The position numbers were made by a program, and so were the translations under genes. A DNA stretch of 64,000 bases from Akkermansiaceae bacterium (GTDB lineage Bacteria; Verrucomicrobiota; Verrucomicrobiia; Verrucomicrobiales; Akkermansiaceae). The stretch spans positions 744,001 through 808,000 of the forward strand of contig JACKQB010000002.1 of assembly GCA_024233115.1 (NCBI GenBank), written 5' to 3'. Below the pieces are notes generated by a model that did not search any database, was not told the DNA's origin, and saw only the letters and a list, made by a program, of their open reading frames with translations. Below, piece after piece: positions 18,435 to 26,967 of the stretch (positions within the stretch are counted from its first letter, which is position 1; each line of letters starts with the position of its first letter).

Positions 18435-19554
18435 ATGAGTGCCCACAATATCGCTGACCTCCTGGCGCTGGACACCGGGGCCTTGAAAAGCCGCCTGTCC
18501 GAACTCAGGAGGTATCTTTGACGTTCCCGCTTTGGATCAAAAGCTTGCCGAGTTCGACCAAATCATGACCGCTCCCAGTTTCTGGGACGACCCCGATAAG
18601 GCCCAGGGCATTGTCGGGGAAGCGAACCTACTGAAAGGCCGGCTCAAGCCCTTCCTTGCCCTCGAAGAGCGGGCAGCCAACCTTGACGAGGTCATCGAGC
18701 TTGCCAAGGAAACCGATGACATGGAATTCGCCCGGGAGGCAAACTCCGACTACAAATCCATTATGGATGAGCTGGAAAAATTCGAACTCATCACGCTTCT
18801 GGACAAACCTACCGATGCCTCCAACGCCTACCTGAGCATCCAGGCGGGTGCCGGTGGGACCGAGGCGTGTGACTGGGCGGAAATGCTCCTGCGTATGTAC
18901 ACCAGGTGGGCGGAAGACAAAGGCTTCACCGTGACCAGCCTTGATTACCAGGACGGCGATGGCGCCGGTTGTCGTGGCGCTTCGCTGAAAATCGATGGTC
19001 CATACGCCTATGGTTATCTGAAAAACGAGCGTGGCGTGCATCGTCTCGTCCGCATCTCTCCATTCGACGCCGCAGGCAAACGCCACACCTCCTTCTCCGC
19101 CATCGATGTCTCCCCTGAAATCTCCAAGGACATCAATATTGAAATTCCTGAGTCCGATGTGGAAATCAACACCGCCCGGTCAGGAGGAGCCGGTGGCCAA
19201 AACGTCAACAAAGTGGAGACCGCTGTCATCCTCAAACACAAACCGACCGGAATCATTATCCGGTCCACCCAGGAACGTTCCCAGCTTCGCAACCGGGAAA
19301 ACGCATGGTCGCTGCTCCGGGCCAAGCTCTATCAGATCGAAGAAGACAAACAACGCGCAGAGGCGGATCGCGAATACTCCGCCAAAGGAGAAATCGGCTG
19401 GGGTAGCCAGATCCGTTCCTACGTTTTCCAACCCTACCAGATGGTCAAGGACTTGCGCACCGGTGAGGAAACAGGCAATATCTCATCCGTCATGGACGGG
19501 AATCTCGACCCCTTCATCGAAGCCATGCTCAAGGGCAAGACCCGTGGGACTTAA
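18435..19554 (+). CDS. prfB: Peptide chain release factor 2, with programmed +1 frameshift
   Basis: Class I release factor reading UAA and UGA. A 28-codon leader frame starts at ATG 18435 and ends at TGA 18519-18521. The main frame continues from GAC 18520-18522 after a +1 shift on CTT, giving a 372-residue protein. The recognition tripeptide SPF (RISPFDAAGKRHTSF) identifies RF2, and the GGQ motif for peptidyl hydrolysis is in GGAGGQNVNK. Autoregulation by RF2 level through the in-frame UGA is the established mechanism and all its sequence parts are present here. The gmk gene follows by 38 bases. Confidence 0.95.
18507..18522 (+). promoter_or_regulatory. RF2 programmed frameshift site
   Basis: Internal Shine-Dalgarno AGGAGG (18507-18512), spacer TAT, slippery CTT (18516-18518), then TGA C (18519-18522): the canonical prfB +1 site, with the SD at the required short spacing. 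Confidence 0.95.
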
Positions 19555-19592
19555 ACCCCAAGTTTTAAATTCCAAACACCAAAGCCAGATCG

Positions 19593-20234
19593 ATGGATAT
19601 CACCACACACAAACGCAGCGGCATTTTATTGTTAGTCTCCGGCCCGTCGGGGTCAGGAAAGACCACCTTGTGCCGCCGGCTTGCCAACGAGGGTGAAGTC
19701 GCCTACTCGACCTCATGCACTACTCGAGCCGCGCGTGAAGGCGAACGCGATGGCCACGATTATCATTTTCTAACACGCGAAGCGTTTCAGGCCAAAATTG
19801 CCGCCGGTGACTTTCTCGAGCACGCTGAGGTGCATGGAAATTTTTATGGCACCCTCAAGTCCGAGGTCCTGGACCGTATCGCAACCGGCACGGATGTGGT
19901 TATGGATATCGATGTCCAGGGGGCCGACCAAGTCCGCGACTGCCCGGACGAGGCCATCCAAACCGCTCTCGTCGACCTGTTTGTCATGCCGCCCACCGAG
20001 GGCGAGCTTCTCAAGCGCCTCACAGGTCGGGGCACAGACTCCGAAGAAGTCATCGCACTACGCATGAAAAATGCGCTGGGTGAAATCGAGTCCTGGCCAA
20101 AATACAAGTACCGCCTGCTCTCCGGCACCCATGAGGAGGATTACCCCAGGTTCAAATCACTCGTCATCGCCGAGCGACTGAAAACCTCCCGACTCCCGAC
20201 TCCCGACTCCCGACTCCCGACTCCCGACTCCTGA
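19593..20234 (+). CDS. gmk: Guanylate kinase
   Basis: Phosphorylates GMP to GDP. The P-loop GPSGSGKTT is at residues about 16-24, followed by the GMP-binding region (STSCTTRAAREGERDGHDYHF) and DIDVQGADQVR. 213 aa. The last dozen residues (RLPTPDSRLPTPDS) are unusual: they are translated from the CTCCCGA heptamer array, and the stop TGA lies inside the first CTCCTGA unit. The enzyme itself would end around VIAERLK, so the tail is probably an accidental extension. It precedes coaC by 27 bases. Confidence 0.95.
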   Translation: MDITTHKRSGILLLVSGPSGSGKTTLCRRLANEGEVAYSTSCTTRAAREGERDGHDYHFLTREAFQAKIAAGDFLEHAEVHGNFYGTLKSEVLDRIATGTDVVMDIDVQGADQVRDCPDEAIQTALVDLFVMPPTEGELLKRLTGRGTDSEEVIALRMKNALGEIESWPKYKYRLLSGTHEEDYPRFKSLVIAERLKTSRLPTPDSRLPTPDS

Positions 20235-20248
20235 CTCCTGACTCCTGA
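20186..20248. repeat. Heptanucleotide tandem array at the gmk 3' end
   Basis: Nine perfect-length 7-base units: six CTCCCGA (20186-20227) and three CTCCTGA (20228-20248), followed by a C-run. The array spans the end of gmk and most of the gap to coaC. Because 7 is not a multiple of 3, copy-number change alters the Gmk tail. Confidence 0.93.
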
Positions 20249-20261
20249 CCCCCCTAACATC

Positions 20262-20810
20262 ATGTCTACCATCGTCCTCGGCATTACCGGTTCCATTGCT
20301 GCGTATAAAGCGGCAGGTATCGTTTCGCAACTTGTTAAAAACGGCCACGATGTCCACTGTGTGATGACACAATCTGCGACCGAGTTCATCACCCCACTCA
20401 CCCTGCAGGTGATCTCGCGCAATGCCGTGCTGGTTTCCCTCGAGGATGAGAAGCAAGCATGGAAACCGGGGCACATTGACCTGGCTGACCGCGCTGACCT
20501 CTTTTTGGTCGCCCCGGCCACCGCCAACACACTCGGTAACTTTGCCAACGGCCTGGCACCAGACCCGCTATCCAGTATTTACCTCGCGACCCGTGCTCCC
20601 GTGCTCATCGCGCCCGCCATGAACGGCAAGATGTGGCAACACCCGGCAACCCAACGGAATGTCGCGCAGCTCGTCAAAGACGGCTGCCAATTCATCGGCC
20701 CCGAGGAAGAGGGAATGCTCGCCTGCGGCTACTCCGGCCCCGGAAGACTGATGGAGGAAACTGCTATCATCGCCAAGGCTGAAGAAATGATGCAGTTAGC
20801 CGATGAATAA
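20262..20810 (+). CDS. coaC: Phosphopantothenoylcysteine decarboxylase (CoaC, stand-alone)
   Basis: FMN-dependent decarboxylase of coenzyme A synthesis. HFCD-family motifs are visible: GSIAAYKA near the start, the His region GHIDLADRAD, PAMNGKMW and the Cys loop ACGYSGPGRL. 182 aa, that is only the N-terminal half of the usual bifunctional CoaBC/Dfp. CoaB follows as a separate gene in another frame after 46 bases. Together they cover both steps, so this is a split pair and not a broken gene. Confidence 0.93.
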   Translation: MSTIVLGITGSIAAYKAAGIVSQLVKNGHDVHCVMTQSATEFITPLTLQVISRNAVLVSLEDEKQAWKPGHIDLADRADLFLVAPATANTLGNFANGLAPDPLSSIYLATRAPVLIAPAMNGKMWQHPATQRNVAQLVKDGCQFIGPEEEGMLACGYSGPGRLMEETAIIAKAEEMMQLADE

Positions 20811-20856
20811 GTAGCCATTACTTCATTCATCCAATGATTCAATTATCCATTTGAAA

Positions 20857-21495
20857 ATGACCCTCCTGATCACAGCCGGCCCCACCCGTGAGTCCATTGA
20901 CCCCGTGCGCTTCCTGAGCAACAAGTCATCGGGAAAAATGGGTTATGCCCTCGCTGAGGCCGCCGCCGGGTCAGGGCACCGTGTGATCCTCATCTCCGGA
21001 CCGACAAACCTCGATGTGCCTGACCGGGTCGATTACATCCCCGTGGAAAGCTGCCGGGAAATGTACCAGGCCGTCGAACATTGGATCCATCAAGCCGATG
21101 TTGCCATTTTCGCGGCAGCGGTAGCGGACTATCGACCAGCGGTCGTGCCCGATCACAAGATCAAGAAAACCGGGGAGACCATGACTCTCGAGCTCATTAA
21201 AAACCCTGACATTCTTGGCTCAGCAAGAAGCAAGTTCGGGTATCGAGGTGTGCTGGTTGGCTTTGCAGCGGAAACGGAGGACGTTGTAGAAAACGCCCGT
21301 GGCAAGCTGGAACGAAAAGGCTGTGACATGGTGGTGGCGAACGATGTCTCACGCAAGGACATCGGTTTTGATGTCAACGATAACGAAGTCATACTCGTCT
21401 TCCCGGACCACACCGAGGAGCCAGACAAGGATTCCAAGCACCACCTCGCCCACGTCATTCTTGAGCACGCCCTGAATCTAACTCCATCTGCATGA
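20857..21495 (+). CDS. coaB: Phosphopantothenate-cysteine ligase (CoaB, stand-alone)
   Basis: Joins cysteine to 4'-phosphopantothenate in CoA synthesis. It starts MTLLITAGPTRESIDPVRF with the nucleotide-binding GPT motif, followed by SSGKMGYALA, AAAVADYRP, and KIKK near the substrate-binding loop. 212 aa, matching the C-terminal half of CoaBC. ATG 20857 is preferred; a TTG six bases earlier is an alternative. It ends 110 bases before the convergent malQ gene, with an inverted repeat between them. Confidence 0.92.
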   Translation: MTLLITAGPTRESIDPVRFLSNKSSGKMGYALAEAAAGSGHRVILISGPTNLDVPDRVDYIPVESCREMYQAVEHWIHQADVAIFAAAVADYRPAVVPDHKIKKTGETMTLELIKNPDILGSARSKFGYRGVLVGFAAETEDVVENARGKLERKGCDMVVANDVSRKDIGFDVNDNEVILVFPDHTEEPDKDSKHHLAHVILEHALNLTPSA

Positions 21496-21507
21496 GCGGA
21501 TATCCCT

Positions 21508-21581
21508 ATCTGTGGTCATCTGCCATCTGTGTTCTAAAATACCAACACCGATGAAGAGATGGAACTCAGATGGGCACAGAT
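21508..21581. repeat. Intergenic inverted repeat between convergent coaB and malQ
   Basis: ATCTGTG-gtc-ATCTG (21508-21522) is mirrored by CAGAT-ggg-CACAGAT (21567-21581), giving 12 complementary pairs around a 44-base loop. Another ATCTGTG copy sits at 21525-21531. The wording resembles the dispersed ATCTGTG-type intergenic repeats seen in many bacterial genomes. Confidence 0.6.
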
Positions 21582-21604
21582 AAAAATTGGTTTTGAGGCT
21601 CAAG

Positions 21605-23344
21605 CTATCCCCGCTTGCCGATGCGGATTAACTCCTTCAGTCGATTACATTCCTCCACGACAGATGCAGGCATATGCTCCAGCTTCCATGGCAAACGATA
21701 GCGCCAGTTTTCACCCCCTACAGTGCCGGGAATATTGATCCTTTTTTTACTGTCGATCAGATCCGTGATCATCACTGCGGCGTAGTTGGCGTTCGACTTG
21801 ACAAGCCTGTCGAATAGCGCCCACTTGACGACCGAATTGTAGTCGGAATAGCTGTCTGCCGTATCCCCCTTCGGCAAGCCCGCGAAGTCGCTAAGCAGCT
21901 TCAACCCCTGCAGGGCACCCTCGTGCTCCATACCGCCTAACAGTTTTTTAAGACCATCCCACAGCGCGGGTATCGAATCGTGGTCATGGGTGGCATAGGT
22001 AGCAAACGCACATTCCGGATACTCACTGCCTGGAACGGTCTCACCATCACCTCTGGTTTCCCAATGGCAGATTTTGAATCCGGCAATACCCAGCTTCTCC
22101 AAATGAGGCCTTACATAGTCGGGCACGCAGCCCAGGTCCTCACCGACCACTTCACCGTCACCCGCAGCTTCGAGGACCACCTTGAGATACTTGTCTCCAT
22201 CCGCGAGGTTCGCCGCTTTGTTTTTTTCGGTATCATCGGGGCGTGGATGGAAACCAGGTAGCGGGCCGCCTGTGATTTTCCTGGCTGCTTTTTCAGTCAG
22301 GCCAATAAATTCTCCGTTCCGCTGGGGTCTCCATGGAAAACTGAAAATCCGATAGAACCCCAGGATGTGGTCGATGCGGAAAATGTGGAAAACGTCCGTC
22401 AGTTTTTCGATACGGCGCCGCCACCACGAGTAGTTGTGTTTTTCCAACTCGTCCCAGCGGTAAATCGGAATCCCCCAGTTTTGCCCCCACTGACAGGCAA
22501 AGGCATCATCCTTGAAGACGGTCTCCGGTGGCGAGCCGCCAGAGAGGCTCAGGTCAAACCACTGGGGTTCGAAAAACACATCCGCGCTGCAGTAGGAAAT
22601 ACCGATCGGGATGTCCCCCATCAATTTGACATCATGCTTTTCCGCATATTGGCGCAGCTCGCGCCATTGGCTGAATGCATGCCACTGCACCCATGCATAA
22701 AAGGCAAGGTTGCGCTCCAATTCATCGGTAGGACAGCCCGCCAGATAGGCTTCCGCCTTGCCGGGTGTATTGTATGTATCCGGCCAGGTTTCCCACGCCT
22801 CGGTCCCCGCCTGTTCCATCAACCAACGGTATTTGCAGTAGGGCACCAACCACTCGGATTCAGCCGCTCGGAATGCTTCAAAGGCCGGGTTTTTGGAGTC
22901 CAATTTCCAAAAGTCATCAAAGCCCGTCTCAAGCAAACTCCACTTCGCCTTGTTCGACTTTTCGTAATCGACCAAATCCTCGTTAGAGTCAGCAACACCA
23001 AATTCCCTCGCAGCCGACCTGATGGCATTGAGGCCGATTTCGGGGATGGCCTCCAAATCAAGCAGGAGGGGGTCTAGGGCTATCGAGCTGATGGCATTGT
23101 AGGGACTGTTATCGCCCCCTGTCTCGTTGATGGGCAGGAGTTGTAGAAATCCGACCCGGTGATCCGCAGCCCAATCGACCATTAGTCTGAGCGCGCGGGT
23201 ATCCCCAACGCCGAGGTCATCGTCGCGCCGTAACGAAAAAACAGGGACCAGCACCCCGAGTCTTCGTAAACGCTTCATTGCAGTGTTTGCCATGCGGCGA
23301 TATGATACGGACGGGCGCAGCGTGGCAATAAGCAAATCAGGCAT
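21605..23344 (-). CDS. malQ: 4-alpha-glucanotransferase (amylomaltase, GH77)
   Basis: Transfers alpha-1,4-glucan chains in maltodextrin or glycogen metabolism. GH77 landmarks: LGVGDTRALRLMVDWA and LLPINETGGDNSPYNAISS at the N-terminus, GDIPIGISYCSADVFF, nucleophile region FRIDHILGFYRIF, acid/base GEDLGCVP and ATHDHDSIP. It is cytoplasmic, with no starch-binding module in front. 579 aa from ATG 23344; ATG at 23293 or 23278 (closer to the family N-terminus, MKRLRRLG) is equally possible. No maltose operon neighbours are present. Confidence 0.93.
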   Translation of the reverse strand: MPDLLIATLRPSVSYRRMANTAMKRLRRLGVLVPVFSLRRDDDLGVGDTRALRLMVDWAADHRVGFLQLLPINETGGDNSPYNAISSIALDPLLLDLEAIPEIGLNAIRSAAREFGVADSNEDLVDYEKSNKAKWSLLETGFDDFWKLDSKNPAFEAFRAAESEWLVPYCKYRWLMEQAGTEAWETWPDTYNTPGKAEAYLAGCPTDELERNLAFYAWVQWHAFSQWRELRQYAEKHDVKLMGDIPIGISYCSADVFFEPQWFDLSLSGGSPPETVFKDDAFACQWGQNWGIPIYRWDELEKHNYSWWRRRIEKLTDVFHIFRIDHILGFYRIFSFPWRPQRNGEFIGLTEKAARKITGGPLPGFHPRPDDTEKNKAANLADGDKYLKVVLEAAGDGEVVGEDLGCVPDYVRPHLEKLGIAGFKICHWETRGDGETVPGSEYPECAFATYATHDHDSIPALWDGLKKLLGGMEHEGALQGLKLLSDFAGLPKGDTADSYSDYNSVVKWALFDRLVKSNANYAAVMITDLIDSKKRINIPGTVGGENWRYRLPWKLEHMPASVVEECNRLKELIRIGKRG

Positions 23345-23428
23345 GATTGCAGCCTTCGGAATCTGATACTCGAACCGCGCCGACCAGCTCAGCGGATGTC
23401 AGCGTGGTTGAGACGTTGCTGCCGGTCT

Positions 23429-24634
23429 TTAAAAGGCATAGGTAATGGAAAAATTCACCGCATGGTTCAAGACTTCGTATTCGCCATCGGATGACTCCAG
23501 GATGACCGAGCGTGCGCTTCCGTTTACCTTCCGGCCTTCATTGTAGGCAAAGTGATAAGCCAGCGCCCAACTCAACTTGTCGGTTTTTCTGCCGATACCT
23601 ATACTACCAAGGTGCAAATTGGCATCCGGGTTCAGGGGGGTGAATGTCTGGTCGGGCACCGAGTTCTCACTAAAGATATAACCGGCGCTCACATAGTAGC
23701 CATTCTCTAAATAACGGGTCACCCCGAGTTCATACATAAAGCTGGAATGATAGTGAAACGGGAACACCTGATCGCCCAGAGGAGTTGTTTTCAACACGGA
23801 GGCATTCACCGCATCCCAGTCTGTCCAATCGACGTTGAATTCAATATTCCACCGTGAATTCGGACGGTAAGAGACACCGGCATCAATATGCTGCGGAAAG
23901 GTGAGTGAGGCTGAAGTATCCGACCTAACCGTCATGGGAAAAAACCCGCGGACCTCGGAGCTGCCCTCGTAATCCATTTCCGTTTCCGACCGGTAACTCA
24001 GGCCGAATGACCATTGGCTGTGAGGCTGCCACATCACCCCCAGGTTGAAGCCCACGGCATAGGCGTCCCCCTCAAACTCAAACCTGTTCCCGACACCTGT
24101 GATGTTTTTCTGGATACCGATGTCGGAATAATTCAGTGTCAGTCCTGCAGCCACCGACAAACATGGATTGACCTGATAGGCCACGACCGGGTTCACTGTG
24201 AGATAAGCCAGGCTGCCTTCCACCGCCACGGTTGAAAATGGAGTGTCCTGCCCGTAATCAACCCCCAGGCCATACGGGGCATACACGCCCAGGCCATAGG
24301 ACCAGTTCGAGTCTTCAGGTGACGCTGTATAATAAATCTGGGGGATCGTCTGGAACGAGGAATCAGCCCGAGCCGTGCGACCGTCGGCCGCGGTAAAATC
24401 AACCCCTGTGGAAATGTTATACAAGCCCACCCTCAGAAGGTAACCGTCTAACTGCGTAATTCCAGCCGGGTTATAATACACCGCAGACGGGTTATCCGCC
24501 GTCGCAACAAATGCATTACCACGGGCAATGGCATCAGGGTCTTGGTTCGGTAGTCGGAATCCCACGGCAAAGCTGTTACCCTGGGACAATGCCAGGAGTA
24601 ACATTCCAGTATAGTATGTGCGTTTTTTTATCAT
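23429..24634 (-). CDS. FadL/OmpP1/TodX-type outer membrane porin
   Basis: 401-residue outer-membrane beta-barrel of the long-chain fatty acid transporter family. The signal peptide (about 1-24, ending SFA) is followed by the N-terminal hatch with the family motif NPSAVYYNPAGI. Alternating aromatic strands run to the end, and the last residues NFSITYAF end in Phe as outer-membrane barrels do. It should move hydrophobic compounds, in this operon possibly the product of the PhcB-like enzyme. It is the last of five minus-strand genes, 32 bases after the acyltransferase-like gene. Confidence 0.88.
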   Translation of the reverse strand: MIKKRTYYTGMLLLALSQGNSFAVGFRLPNQDPDAIARGNAFVATADNPSAVYYNPAGITQLDGYLLRVGLYNISTGVDFTAADGRTARADSSFQTIPQIYYTASPEDSNWSYGLGVYAPYGLGVDYGQDTPFSTVAVEGSLAYLTVNPVVAYQVNPCLSVAAGLTLNYSDIGIQKNITGVGNRFEFEGDAYAVGFNLGVMWQPHSQWSFGLSYRSETEMDYEGSSEVRGFFPMTVRSDTSASLTFPQHIDAGVSYRPNSRWNIEFNVDWTDWDAVNASVLKTTPLGDQVFPFHYHSSFMYELGVTRYLENGYYVSAGYIFSENSVPDQTFTPLNPDANLHLGSIGIGRKTDKLSWALAYHFAYNEGRKVNGSARSVILESSDGEYEVLNHAVNFSITYAF

Positions 24635-24666
24635 TGTGTGTGTTGCTGAGGTGATTGGATCAAAGG

Positions 24667-25662
24667 TTAATCAGGTCGGGGCGTTGCCATATCAATTTGA
24701 ATCTGCGCCACCCACTCTTTCATCCACGCCTCGGTAATCGCAGCATCTGTGGTGAGCGCCGGATGAGCCTGGATCATTAAACTTAATCGGTTCTGATAGG
24801 TAACACAGCCGGCACCGATGCGTATGCCCTCAATGACCGGCGGCGCAAAAACCCAGGGTCCCTGGCAGCCCTGACTGGTGAATTCCTTGTGCCTGTCCCA
24901 TATCCCCAAATTAGAAAAACCTCCAATGTTCCACCGGGACGTACCACGGTCATTTTTGATCGTTTGCTCTTTGACCCCCGGCGATAAAAACTTCCCTAGT
25001 TTATACGCTTTCCAGTTTGCCCAATGCTCTCCTCCCTTGAGTCGTCTATAGATTTGTTGATGCACATCCAGAGGTGTCTCCGAGGCTGATAGATTCACCG
25101 CAACAAAGCTTGAATGATTGGAGGTATCCTCTTCCCGTGTGATTTTCCCACGCAGGTTCACTGGAATCATCCACGTGGCAAGTGCAGAAGGGTCCTCAAG
25201 GCTTTGACGAATCGCACGGTCGAGGTGGCGCATCAACAAGGAGTTGATGCTAATCTGGAGAACGCGCCCGGCTTTACGGATCAATGCCGTTTCCTCCTCA
25301 CTAAATACATGCCATGCCAGTGCCTCGGGCGGCATATCGAAGTGTTTCTCGTCCTTTGCAGCCGACCCCGTAAGGATGGTAAGTCTTTTACGTGGGCCCA
25401 AAATCGCGGGGATGCTTTTTACAAATGGCCACCAGGATTCCGATACAGAGTGGGGGATCCGGGGCAAGCTCTCGATTTCAGCCCCGCGCTCCCGCAGGAT
25501 TTTTGCGAAGCCACCGATACCGTCGTACTGGGTATGCGGCAAATCAAGCCACTCCACAGCGCCGGCATCCTCATCCACTTTACCAAAGCGGATACCAATA
25601 TATTCGCCCATGGATTCCAATGCCTCAAACCAGGGACGTATTGGATCTTGCTCAAATAACAT
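24667..25662 (-). CDS. CoA-dependent acyltransferase/condensation-fold protein
   Basis: 331 aa, no signal peptide. The motif HTQYDGIGG (about residues 44-52) has the HxxxDG arrangement used by the CAT/condensation/WS-DGAT superfamily for acyl transfer, but with a single His in front (the family has HHxxxDG). A later block (MIPVNLRGK...SNHSSFVAVNLSA) matches the second half of that fold, where a DFGWG-type motif would be expected, and RWNIGGFSNLG may be its equivalent. It would transfer an acyl chain to an alcohol or amine. The substrate is unknown. It sits between the response regulator and the FadL porin. Confidence 0.6.
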   Translation of the reverse strand: MLFEQDPIRPWFEALESMGEYIGIRFGKVDEDAGAVEWLDLPHTQYDGIGGFAKILRERGAEIESLPRIPHSVSESWWPFVKSIPAILGPRKRLTILTGSAAKDEKHFDMPPEALAWHVFSEEETALIRKAGRVLQISINSLLMRHLDRAIRQSLEDPSALATWMIPVNLRGKITREEDTSNHSSFVAVNLSASETPLDVHQQIYRRLKGGEHWANWKAYKLGKFLSPGVKEQTIKNDRGTSRWNIGGFSNLGIWDRHKEFTSQGCQGPWVFAPPVIEGIRIGAGCVTYQNRLSLMIQAHPALTTDAAITEAWMKEWVAQIQIDMATPRPD

Positions 25663-25687
25663 AGTGGTTTTTTACGATAGAGTGGAA

Positions 25688-26875
25688 TCAGGCTCCGTAA
25701 CGCGACCAGAAGACGTCATTACCCGCTAGCGAGCCAACCAACGAGTCCCAACCACTTTCCACGGTATCCACGCGTTTTTGCAGATCAAAAAGAGCTTTCA
25801 GACGGATCATGTCCCTGCGGCTTTCAGGCAACACCTCAAAGATCGCACCCGCATGAGCCAAGCGGAAAATGGCACCCGCCAGAGCAATACACGCATCAGA
25901 CGGCGCATCCTTGGTCGCCGTGCGGAATGGCTCCAGGTTTTTCGCGAGCAGACGTGAAGAGAGTTTAAACTCAATACCACCCTGGGTTTCCGATATAAGC
26001 ACGATCCCGGCATCACGCATCACGGTTGCCAGAGCCTCCATCAGAGGTCTTACCTCAGCCTGCATCACAGCCAGGGAACCCGGCCAGCCGGTATTTGATT
26101 TTTCATCGCCTATCCATTGGAAACATCCCAATTGCTCCGTGACCGGATTCAAGACATCCGATACAGCGACACTCTGGCTGTAGTCGAGCTCTGCCCCGCG
26201 CAGCTTGTCCTCTGTTAGCCCCTCACGGATTGAACGGAGGAACACAAGATGCCTGCGATACAACTCCCGCCAGTTGAGTGTGGGATCGATTGCCGATTCT
26301 TCCTCGCCATCATCGATGCCGGTTTCAGCCAGTTCGACAAGAATCTTCAACGCCTCGCCGACATTGCGAAGACCCTCGTGCTGGAACACGGCAAGGGTCG
26401 CAATCGATAAAACCCGGTCAGATGATGCCAGCATTTCCACACTCGACAACTTCTGACGGAGCAGGGAATCACGTTCCCTTTGAACCGAATACAGCTCGAT
26501 GGCCCGCATCAGGACGACCTCGAGATCGTTCACCTCCCACGGTTTGGTGATATACTGATACATACCCCCCTTGTTCACAGCATCGATCGCAGCATCGATA
26601 TCCGAATATGCGGTCGATAGAATACGGATACAAGACGGTTTCAGCTCGGTGACCTTCTCAAGCAGCTGGGAGCCTGTCATATTGGGCATGCGCTGGTCGG
26701 TAATGACCACCGCGATATCATCCATGTTCGTCTTGAACACCTCCAAAGCCTGCACGCCGTCCTCAGCAAGCAAGATTTTGAACTTTTCACCGAACAAGCG
26801 GGAAAAATATTTACGGGTTTTCTCCTCGTCGTCGACAAAAAGAACCACATGATCGTCGTAGGATGGCTCACTCAT
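25688..26875 (-). CDS. Response regulator with degenerate histidine-kinase-like C-terminus (PhcR-like)
   Basis: 395 aa from ATG 26875 (MSEPSYDDH); the extension to TTG 26893 is less likely. The receiver domain spans residues about 10-130: acidic pair VDDEE, phospho-acceptor Asp in VVITDQRMPN, Thr in ILSTAYSD and Lys in YITKPWE. After a coiled-coil comes QHEGLRN (about 170), which recalls a histidine-kinase H-box (HExxRN-like), and the remainder shows no clear N/G boxes. REC followed by a kinase-like domain is the layout of Ralstonia PhcR. The neighbouring dual kinase and the methyltransferase support this reading. No DNA-binding domain is seen, so output must go through another protein. Confidence 0.72.
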   Translation of the reverse strand: MSEPSYDDHVVLFVDDEEKTRKYFSRLFGEKFKILLAEDGVQALEVFKTNMDDIAVVITDQRMPNMTGSQLLEKVTELKPSCIRILSTAYSDIDAAIDAVNKGGMYQYITKPWEVNDLEVVLMRAIELYSVQRERDSLLRQKLSSVEMLASSDRVLSIATLAVFQHEGLRNVGEALKILVELAETGIDDGEEESAIDPTLNWRELYRRHLVFLRSIREGLTEDKLRGAELDYSQSVAVSDVLNPVTEQLGCFQWIGDEKSNTGWPGSLAVMQAEVRPLMEALATVMRDAGIVLISETQGGIEFKLSSRLLAKNLEPFRTATKDAPSDACIALAGAIFRLAHAGAIFEVLPESRRDMIRLKALFDLQKRVDTVESGWDSLVGSLAGNDVFWSRYGA

Positions 26876-26967
26876 AGTTTTATACTGCCTCAACGCATAT
26901 ATTCAATTTTTTCAAATAGATCAAGAATATTTAAATCTAACTTTTATTAAGTAATCAACCACGCCTG

